A stretch of DNA of 64,000 bases from Deltaproteobacteria bacterium. Its GTDB lineage: Bacteria; Myxococcota_A; UBA9042. Positions 46,501 through 55,208 of the stretch are shown piece by piece. Positions within the stretch are counted from its first letter, which is position 1. Each line of letters opens with the position of its first letter. The position numbers and the translations under genes are program-made. The stretch is taken from assembly GCA_020632665.1 (NCBI GenBank), contig JACKFC010000013.1, positions 62,001 through 126,000 on the forward strand, written 5' to 3'. Below the pieces are notes generated by a model. That model did not search any database. It saw only the letters and a program-made list of their open reading frames with translations, and was not told where the DNA came from.

Positions 46501-46764
46501 GTCGTCGCAGGGAAGGCCCTCGACGCAGCCGCCCTGCACGTCGGTGGAGACGCCGTCCGTCGCAGCTGCATCGCCCGTATCGGCGCCTGCGACATCCTGG
46601 CCTTGTTGGTCGGCGTCGCCTGCCGCGTTCTGGTCGGCGGCCACGGCATCGACCGAGCCTGCCGAGCCGGGCTCCTGGCCGCAGCCGGGCAAGAGCGTGG
46701 TGGCGACGAATGCCACAGTGAGCGGACAAAGGAGCCGCGACGGCGCAGAGAATCGCGTGTGCAT
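40528..46764 (-). CDS. Giant Cys-rich repeat lipoprotein (2078 aa)
   Basis: The start at 46764 has CGAGG four bases upstream and gives a lipoprotein signal ending LLPGC (Cys28). An Asp/Ala linker leads to about eight modules of a distinct type (residues 80-640) in which DADCxxxEDGDLCNG, CxxNPATVVSC and CDDGxxCTxGxxC alternate. These differ from the modules of the protein at 4490. Two Cys-poor beta-propeller-like regions follow (about 860-1220 and 1285-1640), separated and followed by CDDGxxCT modules. The final 240 residues are a beta-sandwich-like domain (SFDVAVPTPHTAVRVRI, WNGLDAEHSNAY) that resembles NPCBM/carbohydrate-binding folds. It is probably an outer-membrane-anchored binding protein. 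Confidence 0.9.
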   Translation of the reverse strand: MHTRFSAPSRLLCPLTVAFVATTLLPGCGQEPGSAGSVDAVAADQNAAGDADQQGQDVAGADTGDAAATDGVSTDVQGGCVEGLPCDDGDPCTVDATCKDGVCVPGKTSFCTCQSDADCKDEEDGDLCNGTLFCDKGAFPYRCVVNPATVVSCAPDDPACQKVACDPTTGTCSKTNVADGAPCDDDEPCTQPGTCTAGACALGPNTCACTTDADCAPKEDGNLCNGKLYCDVASKTCVVNPATVVSCATTGDTACLKAECVPATGKCEPTPAPTKSACEDGEACTVGDYCVLGTCVSGTNTCLCTNDADCEAKAGDGDLCNGTMFCNKVNGKCELNPATVVSCPSVGDTDCQQNTCVNVFEEKGGVKLAKEASCVMVDVPDAAKKPCDDGNACTTGETCTGGACVASADICGCKSDLDCASQEDGDQCNGTLFCNKQNGKCELNPATVVASCPTVDDTDCRKRTCIPKTGLCELVAEPENKACDDDNACTQGDVCAAGSCVGKFTCQCKQDADCAKFEDGNLCNGTLVCNKQNGTCIENPASVVVCDPSKDTACSKSTCAPLTGACYMAGQSTATVCDDGDPCTTGDLCNGKGGCQAGTFTCTCKTAADCLATDDGDLCNGVPYCDTSVPGKHVCKPNPASEIHCPQNVNTQCLQNQCNPKDGGCSLQPFAGVKSCSDGDPCTSGDTCKVGLCVGGGPTDCDDGDACTTDSCDAATGCLHKQENCDDGNTCTVDACDPKTGKCDFGTTLKDGAACNADEDGCTINDTCDKGACFAGAKIKCELGGGPCDLAVCQSKGATQYVCVAAAKPDGAPCDDGQSCTLGTSCKDGSCQSSGVERLWTRLRTESGKSDVGYGAIGVLGGNLIVGGGLTERDGAGKVSGRAVTLEGWSIGAKQTFTLAQKASDAGGPARAVAVLVQDGTVGMLVGQSRAGGEDKLLALRVDAAGKQLSVTSSTVYPTLTARDATALSSGQVWVTGEAADGDDAQVMLVRLSATGQLAAKHRFPSTVGAQAMAVREIGGAHAVLAGATAESAPGKRYGWLLRSDATGAVQWQKALHQDKQPTLLTTVDAASDGAITAAGHSKKGQNWFGLIVRTDAQGAELWRRSTLSPVQIHDLLRLGSGKVLVVGAQQDAVLGEIAWLGMHDPLGNAVWSRTLTVIDGKPVQSPTRIVRVAQHEDGFALAGERTDKDGKISGLLGRVAGFGYNTCAAAGACSGKGPDGCDDGAPCTLDLCDTKTGKCVHSSLDGLVCDPADGCTLVASCKAGTCVADPNGKRWTRNFDWEDVAGGAKTSRKGADRLLPLADGGTLVFGHWQDGSKAHGALRKLDAVGQPVWSSAIERPLDTFATFDGNGVAQARVQALVERSNGEIWIVLRKPVATSGYFETTIVRFDADGDPLTDLDWSNPSGNTPREFRAMAEQPDGSTVAAYVAPLNAVWQTRGLFVRRDAKGAVVAEKTVDRDIADVVPAPQLNTILVGDTTDYTRCQPMRVGPSGLTQWSAAEFPSSASCPKRVNFCQVGRINGDELAVAMTDGCIGGYLTHAFRVIRYQLADGKFVGTSTWKGPKGSGLELPSVWRGPHGGFAFFHTPSSPTKDARLFLTDFAGTQLVERELPADANFTASAFAANDANVLWAGRRVTGSGALQTGIAHAGPWGASTCPEAGLCKAAVSQPTLCDDGNPCTRDVCATDKGCVHTKESCDDGNWCTSDACDAKAGCVNKTESCVDGDICTQDLCNALVKGADGKTGCEHPIKTDCVDGAKCTDDLCDSKTGTCSNPPKVCDDGDPCTNDGCHALYGCQTSPTQCDDDDPCTYDQCISGKGCIFTVQADGAPCEDDTVCKLGKGTCTSIGCSFGGWGLPSGCSQQKPTTSCLTTRTEGKGKLDSYVGPVWMSIDGKTTMQMCDMKAGAFWRRIERAELLPTTTMAPGKLATCAGIDNDLSKSVGWLAEVVQNQSGQPKTTIPVSFDVAVPTPHTAVRVRIVATGSGGYSALKDTLKVKVLMDGKTVFNGTYGSFANVTWNGLDAEHSNAYCEGMSKSRHQAMIDVQTLHTAATLKVALSLSSDQDTFSSRHTFHHVEIWTK

Positions 46765-46812
46765 GGGGCCTCGGAGGGCAAGGGCTGGAGGCGCGAGGCT
46801 AGCGAACATGAC

Positions 46813-46824
46813 TGTGTCAACACA
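46813..46824 (-). promoter_or_regulatory. Promoter/operator candidate for the 2078-aa lipoprotein gene
   Basis: On the minus strand TTGACA (46820-46815) is a perfect -35 box and lies within the palindrome TGTGT-N2-ACACA (46813-46824). A convincing -10 at normal spacing was not found, so this could instead be only a repressor site. It is in the 172-base divergent gap before the methyltransferase-like gene. Confidence 0.35.
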
Positions 46825-46936
46825 AGGCGCGCCACTGCCCGGGAGGCGCGACGTGCCGCACCGAGCGGAGCGCATCACCGCCCGACCTTGGACAACCTGC
46901 GGATGCTCGGGCATCCTCACCGGCCGGAGGTCCCGC

Positions 46937-47623
46937 TTGCGTCCAGCCGCTCCAGTCGTTCGAACACTCGTCTTCGTCGGCCTCACCGCGCTCGTCTTCG
47001 GCGGGCTGCTCGGCGGCTGCCGCCGAGGCAAGGTCCGCACCCGCGCCGGCATCGAGGCCCTCGCCGCCGATCCGGCGCGTGACGCCTGGCAAAAGCCGAC
47101 CGATCTCCTCGCGGCCGCCGGCGTGCAACCCGGTGAGCAGGTCCTCGATCTCGGCGCCGCCGACGGCTACCTCTTGCCGCACCTCTCCGCTGCGGTCGGG
47201 GCCGAGGGCGTGGTCGTCGCGGTCGAGTTCGAAGAGGACCTGGTCGCCAAGCTGAAGGCGCGGGTGCAAGGCAGCAAGCTCACCAACGTCCGGGTGCATC
47301 ACGTCACCGAGGGCGAGCTGCCCGGTACCGGCCTCTACGATCGGATGATCCTGCTCGACAGCTACGGCGCTCTGGCCGAGCCCGTCGGCACGCTGGAGAA
47401 GATCCGCGCCCGGCTCGCCCTCGGCGGCCAGCTCGCCATCATCGGCCACAAGCGCGACGAGGCCATCCCCGGCCCGCCGCTCGACGAGCGCCTCGACGCC
47501 GAGACCATCATCGCCGAGGCGCGCGGTGCCGGCTTCGGCGAGCCGATCGCGCAGCGCGACCTCGGCCGGCAATGGATGGTCGTCTTTCGCCACGATCCCG
47601 TGGCCAGCCAGGAGGGGCCATGA
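46937..47623 (+). CDS. Methyltransferase-fold lipoprotein, TTG start
   Basis: A 228-residue protein. TTG at 46937 is chosen because GGAGG lies six bases upstream and translation gives a clean lipoprotein signal (VFVGLTALVFGGLLGGC, Cys28); longer readings from 46808 bury it. The mature domain has class I SAM-methyltransferase features: VLDLGAADGYLLPHL (motif I, about 69-83), VVVAVEFEED (motif II region) and YDRMILLDSYGAL near motif IV. It resembles the predicted methyltransferases of COG4798 that also carry signal peptides. SAM is not expected outside the cytoplasm, so the fold may have another use. The stop overlaps the next start (ATGA). Confidence 0.8.
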   Translation: MRPAAPVVRTLVFVGLTALVFGGLLGGCRRGKVRTRAGIEALAADPARDAWQKPTDLLAAAGVQPGEQVLDLGAADGYLLPHLSAAVGAEGVVVAVEFEEDLVAKLKARVQGSKLTNVRVHHVTEGELPGTGLYDRMILLDSYGALAEPVGTLEKIRARLALGGQLAIIGHKRDEAIPGPPLDERLDAETIIAEARGAGFGEPIAQRDLGRQWMVVFRHDPVASQEGP

Positions 47624-48168
47624 TGCTCCGGAAGTTCATCACCTTCGGCGCCGCGGCGGCGATGATCGCGGCGTTGCCCGGCTGTAGCAGCGACGGCGGC
47701 GGCACCGGCGGCACCGGCGGCACCGGCGGCGCGCAAGTCGGTGTGGTGATCAACGAAGTGGTCGCCAAGGCCATCGCCGACGCCAGCTTCAACCCGACCG
47801 GCTCGGATTGGGTCGAGCTCTACAACGACGGCGACGTCGAGGTCGACCTGCAGGGCGCACGGATCATCGACAGCAAGTCGAAGGGCTTCGACGAGGCCGT
47901 CGCGCTGCCGCCCGGCACCAAGATCCCGAGCAAGGGCTACCTCATCATCTATTTCAACCACGACGGCGCCGGCTCGCCGGTGGTCGACAAGGGCCTCTCG
48001 GCGAAAGAGGCGCTGACCCTCTTCGCCGCCGACGGCGCCCAGCTCGACCAGGTGGATTGGAAGGACGGTGACGCGCCCGAGGGCAAGAGCTGGGGCCGCA
48101 GCCCCGACGGCAGCAGCAGCTTCCGCACCTTCGACACGCCGACGCCGAACAAAGCGAACCCGAGCTGA
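47620..48168 (+). CDS. Small lamin-tail-domain lipoprotein
   Basis: A 182-residue lipoprotein (AALPGC) with a short Gly/Thr linker and one lamin-tail-domain (LTD)-like beta-sandwich: VVINEVV, DWVELYNDGDVEVDLQGARI, KGYLIIYF and SWGRSPDG are typical LTD strands. ATG is duplicated (47620 and 47623); GGAGG at 47611 favours 47623 by spacing, while 47620 overlaps the upstream stop. LTD proteins in bacteria are exported and often tied to nucleases or surface binding. Here it stands alone as a small cell-surface module. Confidence 0.8.
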   Translation: MMLRKFITFGAAAAMIAALPGCSSDGGGTGGTGGTGGAQVGVVINEVVAKAIADASFNPTGSDWVELYNDGDVEVDLQGARIIDSKSKGFDEAVALPPGTKIPSKGYLIIYFNHDGAGSPVVDKGLSAKEALTLFAADGAQLDQVDWKDGDAPEGKSWGRSPDGSSSFRTFDTPTPNKANPS

Positions 48169-48179
48169 GGAGCGAGCCG

Positions 48180-48842
48180 ATGCACCCGGTCCTGATCGCA
48201 CCATCGTTGCTCTCGGCCAACTTCGCCCGCCTCGGCGAAGAGGCGGAGGCGGCGCGCGTCGCCGGCGCCGATATGCTCCACGTCGACGTGATGGACGGTC
48301 ATTTCGTGCCGAACCTCACGCTCGGTCCGCCGATCGTCCGCTCGCTGCACAAGGCCACCAGCCTGCCGCTCGATTGCCACCTGATGGTCGAGGACCCCGA
48401 CGCCCTGCTCGAGGACTTCGCCGCGGCGGGGACGCGCTGGCTCTCGGTCCATCTCGAGGCCTGCCGCCACTTGCACCGCACCGTGGCCCGTATTCGCGAG
48501 CTCGGGATGTCGCCCGGCGTCGCGCTCAACCCGCACACTGCGGTCTCGCTGCTCGAACCGATCCTGCCCGAGCTCGATTTCGTGCTGGTGATGAGCGTCA
48601 ACCCCGGCTTCGGCGGCCAGCGCTTCATCCCGGCGGTGCTCGACAAGGTTCGCTGGCTCGACCACTGGCGCAAAGCCCACGGCAGCGCCCTGGCGATCGA
48701 GATCGACGGCGGCATCACCGCCGAGACCATCGGCGAGGCCCGCCGCGCCGGGGTGGATTGGTTCGTCGCCGGTTCGGCAGTCTACGGCAAGGCCGACTAC
48801 ACAGCGGCGGTCGCCGCGCTGCGCGCCGGCGCGGCGGAATAG
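48180..48842 (+). CDS. rpe: Ribulose-phosphate 3-epimerase
   Basis: A 220-residue TIM-barrel enzyme that interconverts ribulose-5-phosphate and xylulose-5-phosphate in the pentose phosphate and Calvin pathways. Family signatures are intact: IAPSLLSANFARL, HVDVMDGHFVPNLTLGP (metal-ligand His and catalytic Asp), DCHLMVEDP, VMSVNPGFGGQRFIP, and EIDGGITAETI with the second catalytic Asp. The phosphate-binding VAGSAVYG closes the barrel. GAGGAG lies seven bases before the ATG. Length is normal for the family. It is the only central-metabolism gene in this stretch. Confidence 0.95.
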   Translation: MHPVLIAPSLLSANFARLGEEAEAARVAGADMLHVDVMDGHFVPNLTLGPPIVRSLHKATSLPLDCHLMVEDPDALLEDFAAAGTRWLSVHLEACRHLHRTVARIRELGMSPGVALNPHTAVSLLEPILPELDFVLVMSVNPGFGGQRFIPAVLDKVRWLDHWRKAHGSALAIEIDGGITAETIGEARRAGVDWFVAGSAVYGKADYTAAVAALRAGAAE

Positions 48843-48850
48843 GGGGGCGC

Positions 48851-50014
48851 GTGGTCAGCGAGCTCGTCACCCGTCCGCAATACGCGACCGAAGCCGGCAC
48901 GCGGCGATTCGCCGAGCGTCACGGCAGCGGCAAGGCGTCGGACGCCTTCAGCGAGATCGCCAAGCTGCAGCTCTCCTCGATCGGCATCGGCACCTACCTC
49001 GGACCGCCGGACGACAGCACCGACGCCCTCTACACCACGGCGCTGGTCGAGGCCGTGCGGCAGGGCATCAACGTCATCGACACCGCCTCGAACTACCGCA
49101 AGCGGCGCAGCGAGCGCGTGGTCGGCGAGGCGTTGCGCCAGCTCTTCGCGATGGGCGAGTGCTACCGCAGCGAGCTCTTCATCTCGTCGAAGGCCGGCTT
49201 CGTCCCGATGGACGCCAAAGGCACCGACGACCCGCTCGGCTATTTCCGCAGCCGCACGGTGGGCCGCGGGCTGGCGCGCGACGACGAGCTGCGCTGCGGC
49301 TGCCACTGCATGTCGCCCGGCTACCTCCGCGCCACGCTGGAAGAGAGCCTGCACGGCCTCGGCCTCGCGATGGTCGACGTCTACTTCCTGCACAACCCCG
49401 AGAGCCAGCTGCAGGAGCTGGATCGCCCGGCCTTCCTCGACCGCGTCCGCCGCGCCTTCGAGGCGATGGAGCGGGCCGCCGACGACGGCCTGCTGCGCTG
49501 CTACGGCGTCGCGACCTGGCCGGGGCTGCGGGCCGCGCGGCGGGATCGCGACTACCTCTCGCTGCGCGAGCTCTGGAGCCTGGCGGAAGAGGTCGGCGGC
49601 AGTCGGCACCGTTTCCGCGCGGTCGAGGCGCCGCTTTCGCTGCATCTGCCCGAGGCGCACAGCCTGCGCAACCAAGATCGGGTCCGTGGTGAGGGCGAGG
49701 CTTCGTTGCTCGAAGTCGCCGCCGAGCTCGGCATGGTCGTGCTCGGTTCTGCCGCGCTCGGTCAGGGGCGGCTGGCCCAGCTCCAAGCCAGCGAGCCGTT
49801 GCCCGAGGCGCATGCCGCGCCCGAGGGCAGCGAGGCACGGGTCCACGCCGCGCTGCAATTCGCCCGCTCGGCGCCGGGGATGACCGCGGCGCTGGTCGGC
49901 ATGGCGCAGGTCGAGCACGTCCGCCACAACGTGCGCACGCTGAGCCGGCCCCGCGCCCCGCGCGATTGGATCGACGCGGTCGCGCCGCCCCGTGGAGCGG
50001 CGATCACGTCGTAG
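48851..50014 (+). CDS. Aldo/keto reductase family protein
   Basis: A 387-residue cytoplasmic oxidoreductase, longer than the common 280-340 residues. The active-site tetrad is recognisable: Asp in NVIDTASNY, Tyr in the same motif, Lys in LFISSKAGFV and His in YFLHNPESQ. An insertion of about 25 residues after the Lys strand (GRGLARDDELRCGCHCMSPG) contains three cysteines in CGCHC, which is unusual and could bind metal. The NADPH-binding end (GMTAALVGMAQVEHVRHN) is present. The GTG start at 48851 follows an AGGGGGGC stretch. Substrate is unknown. Confidence 0.85.
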   Translation: MVSELVTRPQYATEAGTRRFAERHGSGKASDAFSEIAKLQLSSIGIGTYLGPPDDSTDALYTTALVEAVRQGINVIDTASNYRKRRSERVVGEALRQLFAMGECYRSELFISSKAGFVPMDAKGTDDPLGYFRSRTVGRGLARDDELRCGCHCMSPGYLRATLEESLHGLGLAMVDVYFLHNPESQLQELDRPAFLDRVRRAFEAMERAADDGLLRCYGVATWPGLRAARRDRDYLSLRELWSLAEEVGGSRHRFRAVEAPLSLHLPEAHSLRNQDRVRGEGEASLLEVAAELGMVVLGSAALGQGRLAQLQASEPLPEAHAAPEGSEARVHAALQFARSAPGMTAALVGMAQVEHVRHNVRTLSRPRAPRDWIDAVAPPRGAAITS

Positions 50015-50048
50015 TCGCGACAACGGCGTCTAGAGACGCGATCAAGAA

Positions 50049-50068
50049 GTCGCCGCAGGCGACGTTTT
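50049..50068 (+). terminator. Intrinsic terminator candidate after the aldo/keto reductase
   Basis: GTCGCC-GCA-GGCGAC forms a 6-bp stem with a 3-base loop followed directly by GTTTT, 34 bases after the stop at 50014. Confidence 0.55.
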
Positions 50069-50150
50069 GACGCGGCTCCTGGAGGGGGAAGGTTCGCGAG
50101 AACCACGCTTCTCGCGACCTGGGGGCGCCCAGCCCCCCAGAGAACAGAAG

Positions 50151-50196
50151 AGAGACTCGGCCAGAAAATGCGAAACTGCATTTTCTGGTCGCGTCT

Positions 50197-50198
<2 letters not shown>
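50151..50198 (-). terminator. Long hairpin at the end of the symporter gene
   Basis: AGAGAC plus CCAGAAAATGC (50151-50156, 50161-50171) pairs with GCATTTTCTGG plus GTCTCT (50178-50188, 50193-50198) around a 6-base loop. The outer arm overlaps the stop codon of the minus-strand symporter gene, so it can act as terminator or 3'-end stabiliser in both directions. Confidence 0.55.
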
Positions 50199-51645
<1,447 letters not shown>

Positions 51646-51671
51646 GCTCTCCCCTCCCGCAGAGGCTGCCG

Positions 51672-52730
51672 TCAGAAGGGCAGCTTCTCGATGATCTCCG
51701 CGTCTTTTCGCATATCACGCACGATGCGCAAGCCCTCGAGGTAGACCTTGCGTTCGCGGATGCGGTGGCGGATCTCGTCGCGGACCTCGTCGTAGGGGCG
51801 GACGCGGGACTCGTTCTTCTCGATCAGGCGGATCACGAAATAACCCCAGCGGGTGCGGACCGGGCGGCTCACTTCGCCGACCTTGAGCTCGAAGGCGGCG
51901 CGGGCCAGCTCGGTCTCGGCGCTGGTGCGCAGAAGATGGATCGGCGCGCGCGGTCGGTCGCTATATTGCTCGGCGATCTGCTCGAAATCGCCGCCGGCGC
52001 GGAGGGCGTCGCTGGCGGCTTCGGCCTTCTTCCGCGCGGCGTCCTCGGCTTCACGGCCACCAGGGCCGATCGGCATCAGGATCGGCCGCACGTCGCGCGA
52101 CTCGTCCTCGACCCAGGAGCTGCTGTTCTGGTCGTAGAACGACCGCATCTCGGCCTCTTCGACCGAGATCGTGCCGAGCTTGTCGACCAACTTGCGGGAG
52201 AGCGATTCCTGCCGGATCTGCTCCTTCAGCTCCTCGACCGAGACGCGGTTGCGCTCGAGCGTGGCGCGGAACTGGCTCTCGTCGAAGCGGCCTTCGGTGT
52301 CGACGAAGCGGCTGGTGTATTCCTTGTACGCTGACTCGAATTCCGGCTCGGTCAGCGTGATGTTCTCGCGGATGATCGCCTGGTGCCGCAGCTCTTCGTC
52401 GATCAGCCGGGAGAGGATGCTCTGCGCGATATGACGGATGCGGTCGGCAGGGATCCGCACGCCGCGGCCGACCATCCGATCGAACTCGGCGTTGAAACGG
52501 TCGGCGGCGATGTCGCGGCCGTTGACCGTCGCCACCGGACCCTCGGGGCGGACGAAGCCGGGCAGGTTCGGGTGGCCTGTGCGCGCCTTGGCCGCGGGCG
52601 CCTTCGCCTTCTCTGCAACGGGCGCGGGGGCCTCTGCCTTGGGCGGCGGCGCCTGCGTCTTCGGCGCGTCGGCCTTGCCGCAGCCAATGGCCATGGGTGC
52701 TGCCAGCAGGACGAGGATGCTTCGCTTCAT
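51672..52730 (-). CDS. SurA/PrsA-like parvulin peptidyl-prolyl isomerase lipoprotein
   Basis: A 352-residue periplasmic chaperone (signal with AIGC, Cys17). A Pro/Ala linker (to about 50) leads to a SurA-N-like helical domain (about 60-190, with RNRVSVEELKEQIRQESL). The parvulin domain (about 200-310) contains DFEQIAEQYSD, AAFELKVGEVSRPVRTRWGYFVIRL and the expected terminal helix. It assists folding of exported proteins. The neighbouring outer-membrane barrel gene and the many lipoproteins in the window suggest clients, but the link is inference. AAGG lies just before the start. One gap lies upstream: 52731-52904 holds the terminator of the barrel gene. Confidence 0.9.
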   Translation of the reverse strand: MKRSILVLLAAPMAIGCGKADAPKTQAPPPKAEAPAPVAEKAKAPAAKARTGHPNLPGFVRPEGPVATVNGRDIAADRFNAEFDRMVGRGVRIPADRIRHIAQSILSRLIDEELRHQAIIRENITLTEPEFESAYKEYTSRFVDTEGRFDESQFRATLERNRVSVEELKEQIRQESLSRKLVDKLGTISVEEAEMRSFYDQNSSSWVEDESRDVRPILMPIGPGGREAEDAARKKAEAASDALRAGGDFEQIAEQYSDRPRAPIHLLRTSAETELARAAFELKVGEVSRPVRTRWGYFVIRLIEKNESRVRPYDEVRDEIRHRIRERKVYLEGLRIVRDMRKDAEIIEKLPF

Positions 52731-52837
52731 GCCTTCCCTCGCGATGGCCGGATCTGCGGCCCGCGCCGCGGATTCTCGACCTTGCCCCGCGTGCCGTCAA
52801 ACGAACGCGGACCAAGCGACAACATCCGGCCCGCGGC

Positions 52838-52882
52838 AAAACGTCCACGCCCCCGGTCGGGCGAGCCGAGCCGGGGGCGTGG
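52838..52882 (-). terminator. Intrinsic terminator of the outer-membrane barrel gene
   Basis: On the minus strand a perfect 12-bp stem (CCACGCCCCCGG at 52845-52856 with CCGGGGGCGTGG at 52871-52882) and a 14-base loop is followed by ACGTTTTG. It starts 22 bases after the stop at 52905. Confidence 0.8.
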
Positions 52883-52904
52883 AGCGTGCTTGCGCGCGCG
52901 TCGA

Positions 52905-54143
52905 CTACCAGTCGTAGACGATGGCGAAGTCGACCGCGTACGGCGCCGTGGCGACGCCGCTGACGGCGAAGATGCCGTTGTTGTAGAACGTCGGGTTGAC
53001 GTTCAGGTCGATCTGCCAGCCGCGCAGCGAGATGCCGAGGCCCGTGGTGAGCTGGTTCTGCACCGTGCTCTTGTGGAACTCGTTGCTCGCGCCACCCGCC
53101 GGGGAGGTATTGGCGTTGTTGTGCATCACGATGGTCTGGCGGGCGCCGACGCGCAGCGAGAGCCAATCGAAGGCCTGCGCCTCGGCGGCGAAGCCGTAGT
53201 ACGGCATCATCTGGTTGCCGTTCTCGACACCCAGGATCTGGCCCTTCGGCGCGGCGGTACCCTCGGCGCTGCTGAACCAGATGCCCAGGCCGACGCCCGG
53301 CTGGATCAGGACGCGCTCGGCCGGGTTGATCGCGAGATCCGCGCCCAGCTTGAAGAGCGTGTTGCTGACGATGCCCTTCTTGGCCTCGTTGCCGATGCCG
53401 ACCTCGTCACCGCGGACCGCGTGGCCGATGGTGACGCCGGTGTAGTCGAGGTTCAGGTAGGGGACCAGCTTGGCGATCTGGTGCACCTGGAACTCGCCCT
53501 TGCCGAGCAGGCCGAAGCCGGTGTTGGCCTCGCTGACCCAACGGTCGGCGCCGCCCTCGAAGTCGACGAAGCTGCCCAGACGCAGGGTCAGGCCGAAGTC
53601 GAGCGAGTTGGTCTCGCCGAGGTCGAAGCCGAGGCCGAAGTTCAGGCCGAACATCGTGTTGCTGTTGAGGTTGTTGCCGTCCGCGTCGTCACGGGCGCCG
53701 CCGATCTCGATCCGGGCGCCGAGGCGCATCGCCTCGCCGACCTTCATGCCGAAGCCGATGCCGAACTGGTGGTTGGTCGGATCCTGCGCGGTCATCGCGC
53801 CACCGACGCCAGCGACGGTCTGCGGCGTGTTGCCGTTGATCGTCGAGACGGTCGCGACCGGCATCCACGGCGAACGCACGCCGTAGAGCAGCAACACGGC
53901 CTCGTCGGTCAGCGCGTAGCGGATGTTCATCCGGCCGTAGCCGCCACCGGCGGCCGCGTCGACGTCGACCTCGTTGCCGTGGTCGACCAGGAACTGCGGC
54001 AGGCCGTAGATATTGGCCTCGTCCCGGATGGTGAAGGTCTTCTCTCCACCGGACATGCTGTTGATGCGCGACTGCGTGGCCATCGCCGGCGCCGCGACGA
54101 GCAGGCCGAGCGCAGCGGCAAGGAACCTGGTGTGCATCTTCAT
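52905..54143 (-). CDS. Outer-membrane beta-barrel protein of unknown function
   Basis: A 412-residue exported protein. The start at 54143 (GAGGAG eight bases upstream) gives a classic signal peptide MKMHTRFLAAALGLLVAAPAMA. The mature sequence alternates polar and hydrophobic residues in many strands ending in Phe, Tyr or Trp, and the final YAVDFAIVYDW ends in an aromatic residue, as needed for BAM-mediated insertion. Repeated MFGLNFGLGFDLG and TNSLDFGLTLRLG strands suggest a 12- to 16-strand barrel. No named family was recognised. A strong promoter (54293-54320) and terminator (52838-52882) make it a single-gene transcript, consistent with an abundant porin-like protein. Confidence 0.8.
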   Translation of the reverse strand: MKMHTRFLAAALGLLVAAPAMATQSRINSMSGGEKTFTIRDEANIYGLPQFLVDHGNEVDVDAAAGGGYGRMNIRYALTDEAVLLLYGVRSPWMPVATVSTINGNTPQTVAGVGGAMTAQDPTNHQFGIGFGMKVGEAMRLGARIEIGGARDDADGNNLNSNTMFGLNFGLGFDLGETNSLDFGLTLRLGSFVDFEGGADRWVSEANTGFGLLGKGEFQVHQIAKLVPYLNLDYTGVTIGHAVRGDEVGIGNEAKKGIVSNTLFKLGADLAINPAERVLIQPGVGLGIWFSSAEGTAAPKGQILGVENGNQMMPYYGFAAEAQAFDWLSLRVGARQTIVMHNNANTSPAGGASNEFHKSTVQNQLTTGLGISLRGWQIDLNVNPTFYNNGIFAVSGVATAPYAVDFAIVYDW

Positions 54144-54292
54144 CTCGCGTTCTCCTCGCCTGGCGGCGCGCCGGTCCATCGACGCGCTTGCTTGCCCGGC
54201 TTTGTCATCCGCTTCATCGGGGCCCCCTTCCGAGGACCCGAGGCGCGGCGCGATACCACAGGGAGGGCGGAAGCGCCAGCCCTGCGGCGCGG

Positions 54293-54320
54293 AATCTAGG
54301 CCAGTGCCAGACAATGTCAA
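54293..54320 (-). promoter_or_regulatory. Strong sigma70-type promoter of the barrel gene
   Basis: TTGACA (54320-54315) and TAGATT (54298-54293) are separated by 16 bases on the minus strand. It is the best promoter match in the window. The leader to the start at 54143 is about 145 bases. The rest of the 288-base divergent gap to ftsE shows no gene. Confidence 0.65.
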
Positions 54321-54431
54321 ATCCCCGCGCCGTCGCCGCCAGGGTGGTGCACGTCGCGGCTTTTTTGGCGCTCTTTCGCCCGCGTGCTACTGCATGCCCG
54401 ATGCGCCGCGTCGGCGCCGCGACAAGGCTCC

Positions 54432-55208
54432 ATGATCCAGCTCTACAACGTGCACAAGCGCTACGAGAACGGGGTCGTCGCCCTGCACGACGTCACGCTC
54501 CGGGTGCGCGAAGGCGAGATGGTCTTCCTCACCGGCCCCTCCGGTGCCGGAAAATCCACCTTGATCCGCCTGCTGCTCTGCACCGAGCGCGGCAGCGAAG
54601 GTCAGATCTTGATCGGCGGGCGCAATATCCACGCCCTGCGCGACGACAGCGTGCCTTTCTTGCGCCGCAATTTCGGCGTGGTCTTTCAGGACTTTCGCCT
54701 GATCGGCCGCCGCAACGTGCGCGAGAACGTCGCCATCGGGATGGAGATCCTCGGCCTGCCGCGGAAGGATATCGAGCGCCGCACCGAGCAGCTGCTCGAG
54801 GCCCTCGGCATCGCCCACCGCGGCGCCGCCTTCCCGCGCGACCTCTCCGGCGGTGAGGCGCAGCGCGTCGCCATCGCCCGGGCGCTGGTCAACGAGCCGG
54901 CGATCCTGCTCTGCGACGAGCCGACCGGTAACCTCGATCCCACGCTCTCGCGCGAGATCATCGACCTGCTCTCCGAGGTGAACCGCCGTGGCACCACCGT
55001 GCTCGTCGCCACCCACGACGCGGCGCTGATCGAGCGCTACGGCTGCCGCACGCTGACCCTCGAGGGCGGCCGGCTGACCCTGGACCGTCCCCGCCGCGAC
55101 GCCGTCGGACTCGAAGCCTCCGGGCTCGGCGCCAGCGCCGTCGGCACCGCCAGCGCCGCCGCCCCACCCGGACGCGAGGCCACGCAAGAACCCGCGGAGG
55201 CGCCGTGA
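54432..55208 (+). CDS. ftsE: Cell division ATP-binding protein FtsE
   Basis: A 258-residue ABC ATPase that drives FtsX to activate wall hydrolases at the septum. Walker A GPSGAGKST (about 36-44), Q-loop VVFQDFRLIG, signature LSGGEAQRVAIARAL, Walker B ILLCDEPTGNLDP and the switch His in VATHD are all present. A C-terminal extension of about 35 Ala/Gly/Pro-rich residues beyond the usual 222-residue FtsE is low complexity. The stop overlaps the ftsX start (GTGA), and the EnvC-like gene follows ftsX by two bases, so FtsE, FtsX and the activator form one operon. Confidence 0.95.
   Translation: MIQLYNVHKRYENGVVALHDVTLRVREGEMVFLTGPSGAGKSTLIRLLLCTERGSEGQILIGGRNIHALRDDSVPFLRRNFGVVFQDFRLIGRRNVRENVAIGMEILGLPRKDIERRTEQLLEALGIAHRGAAFPRDLSGGEAQRVAIARALVNEPAILLCDEPTGNLDPTLSREIIDLLSEVNRRGTTVLVATHDAALIERYGCRTLTLEGGRLTLDRPRRDAVGLEASGLGASAVGTASAAAPPGREATQEPAEAP

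Noticed and set aside
40375..47082. A plus-strand open frame of over 2200 codons opposite the 2078-aa lipoprotein gene
   Set aside because: Same repeat shadow; no ribosome-binding site or family, while the minus strand has a lipoprotein signal and recognisable domains.
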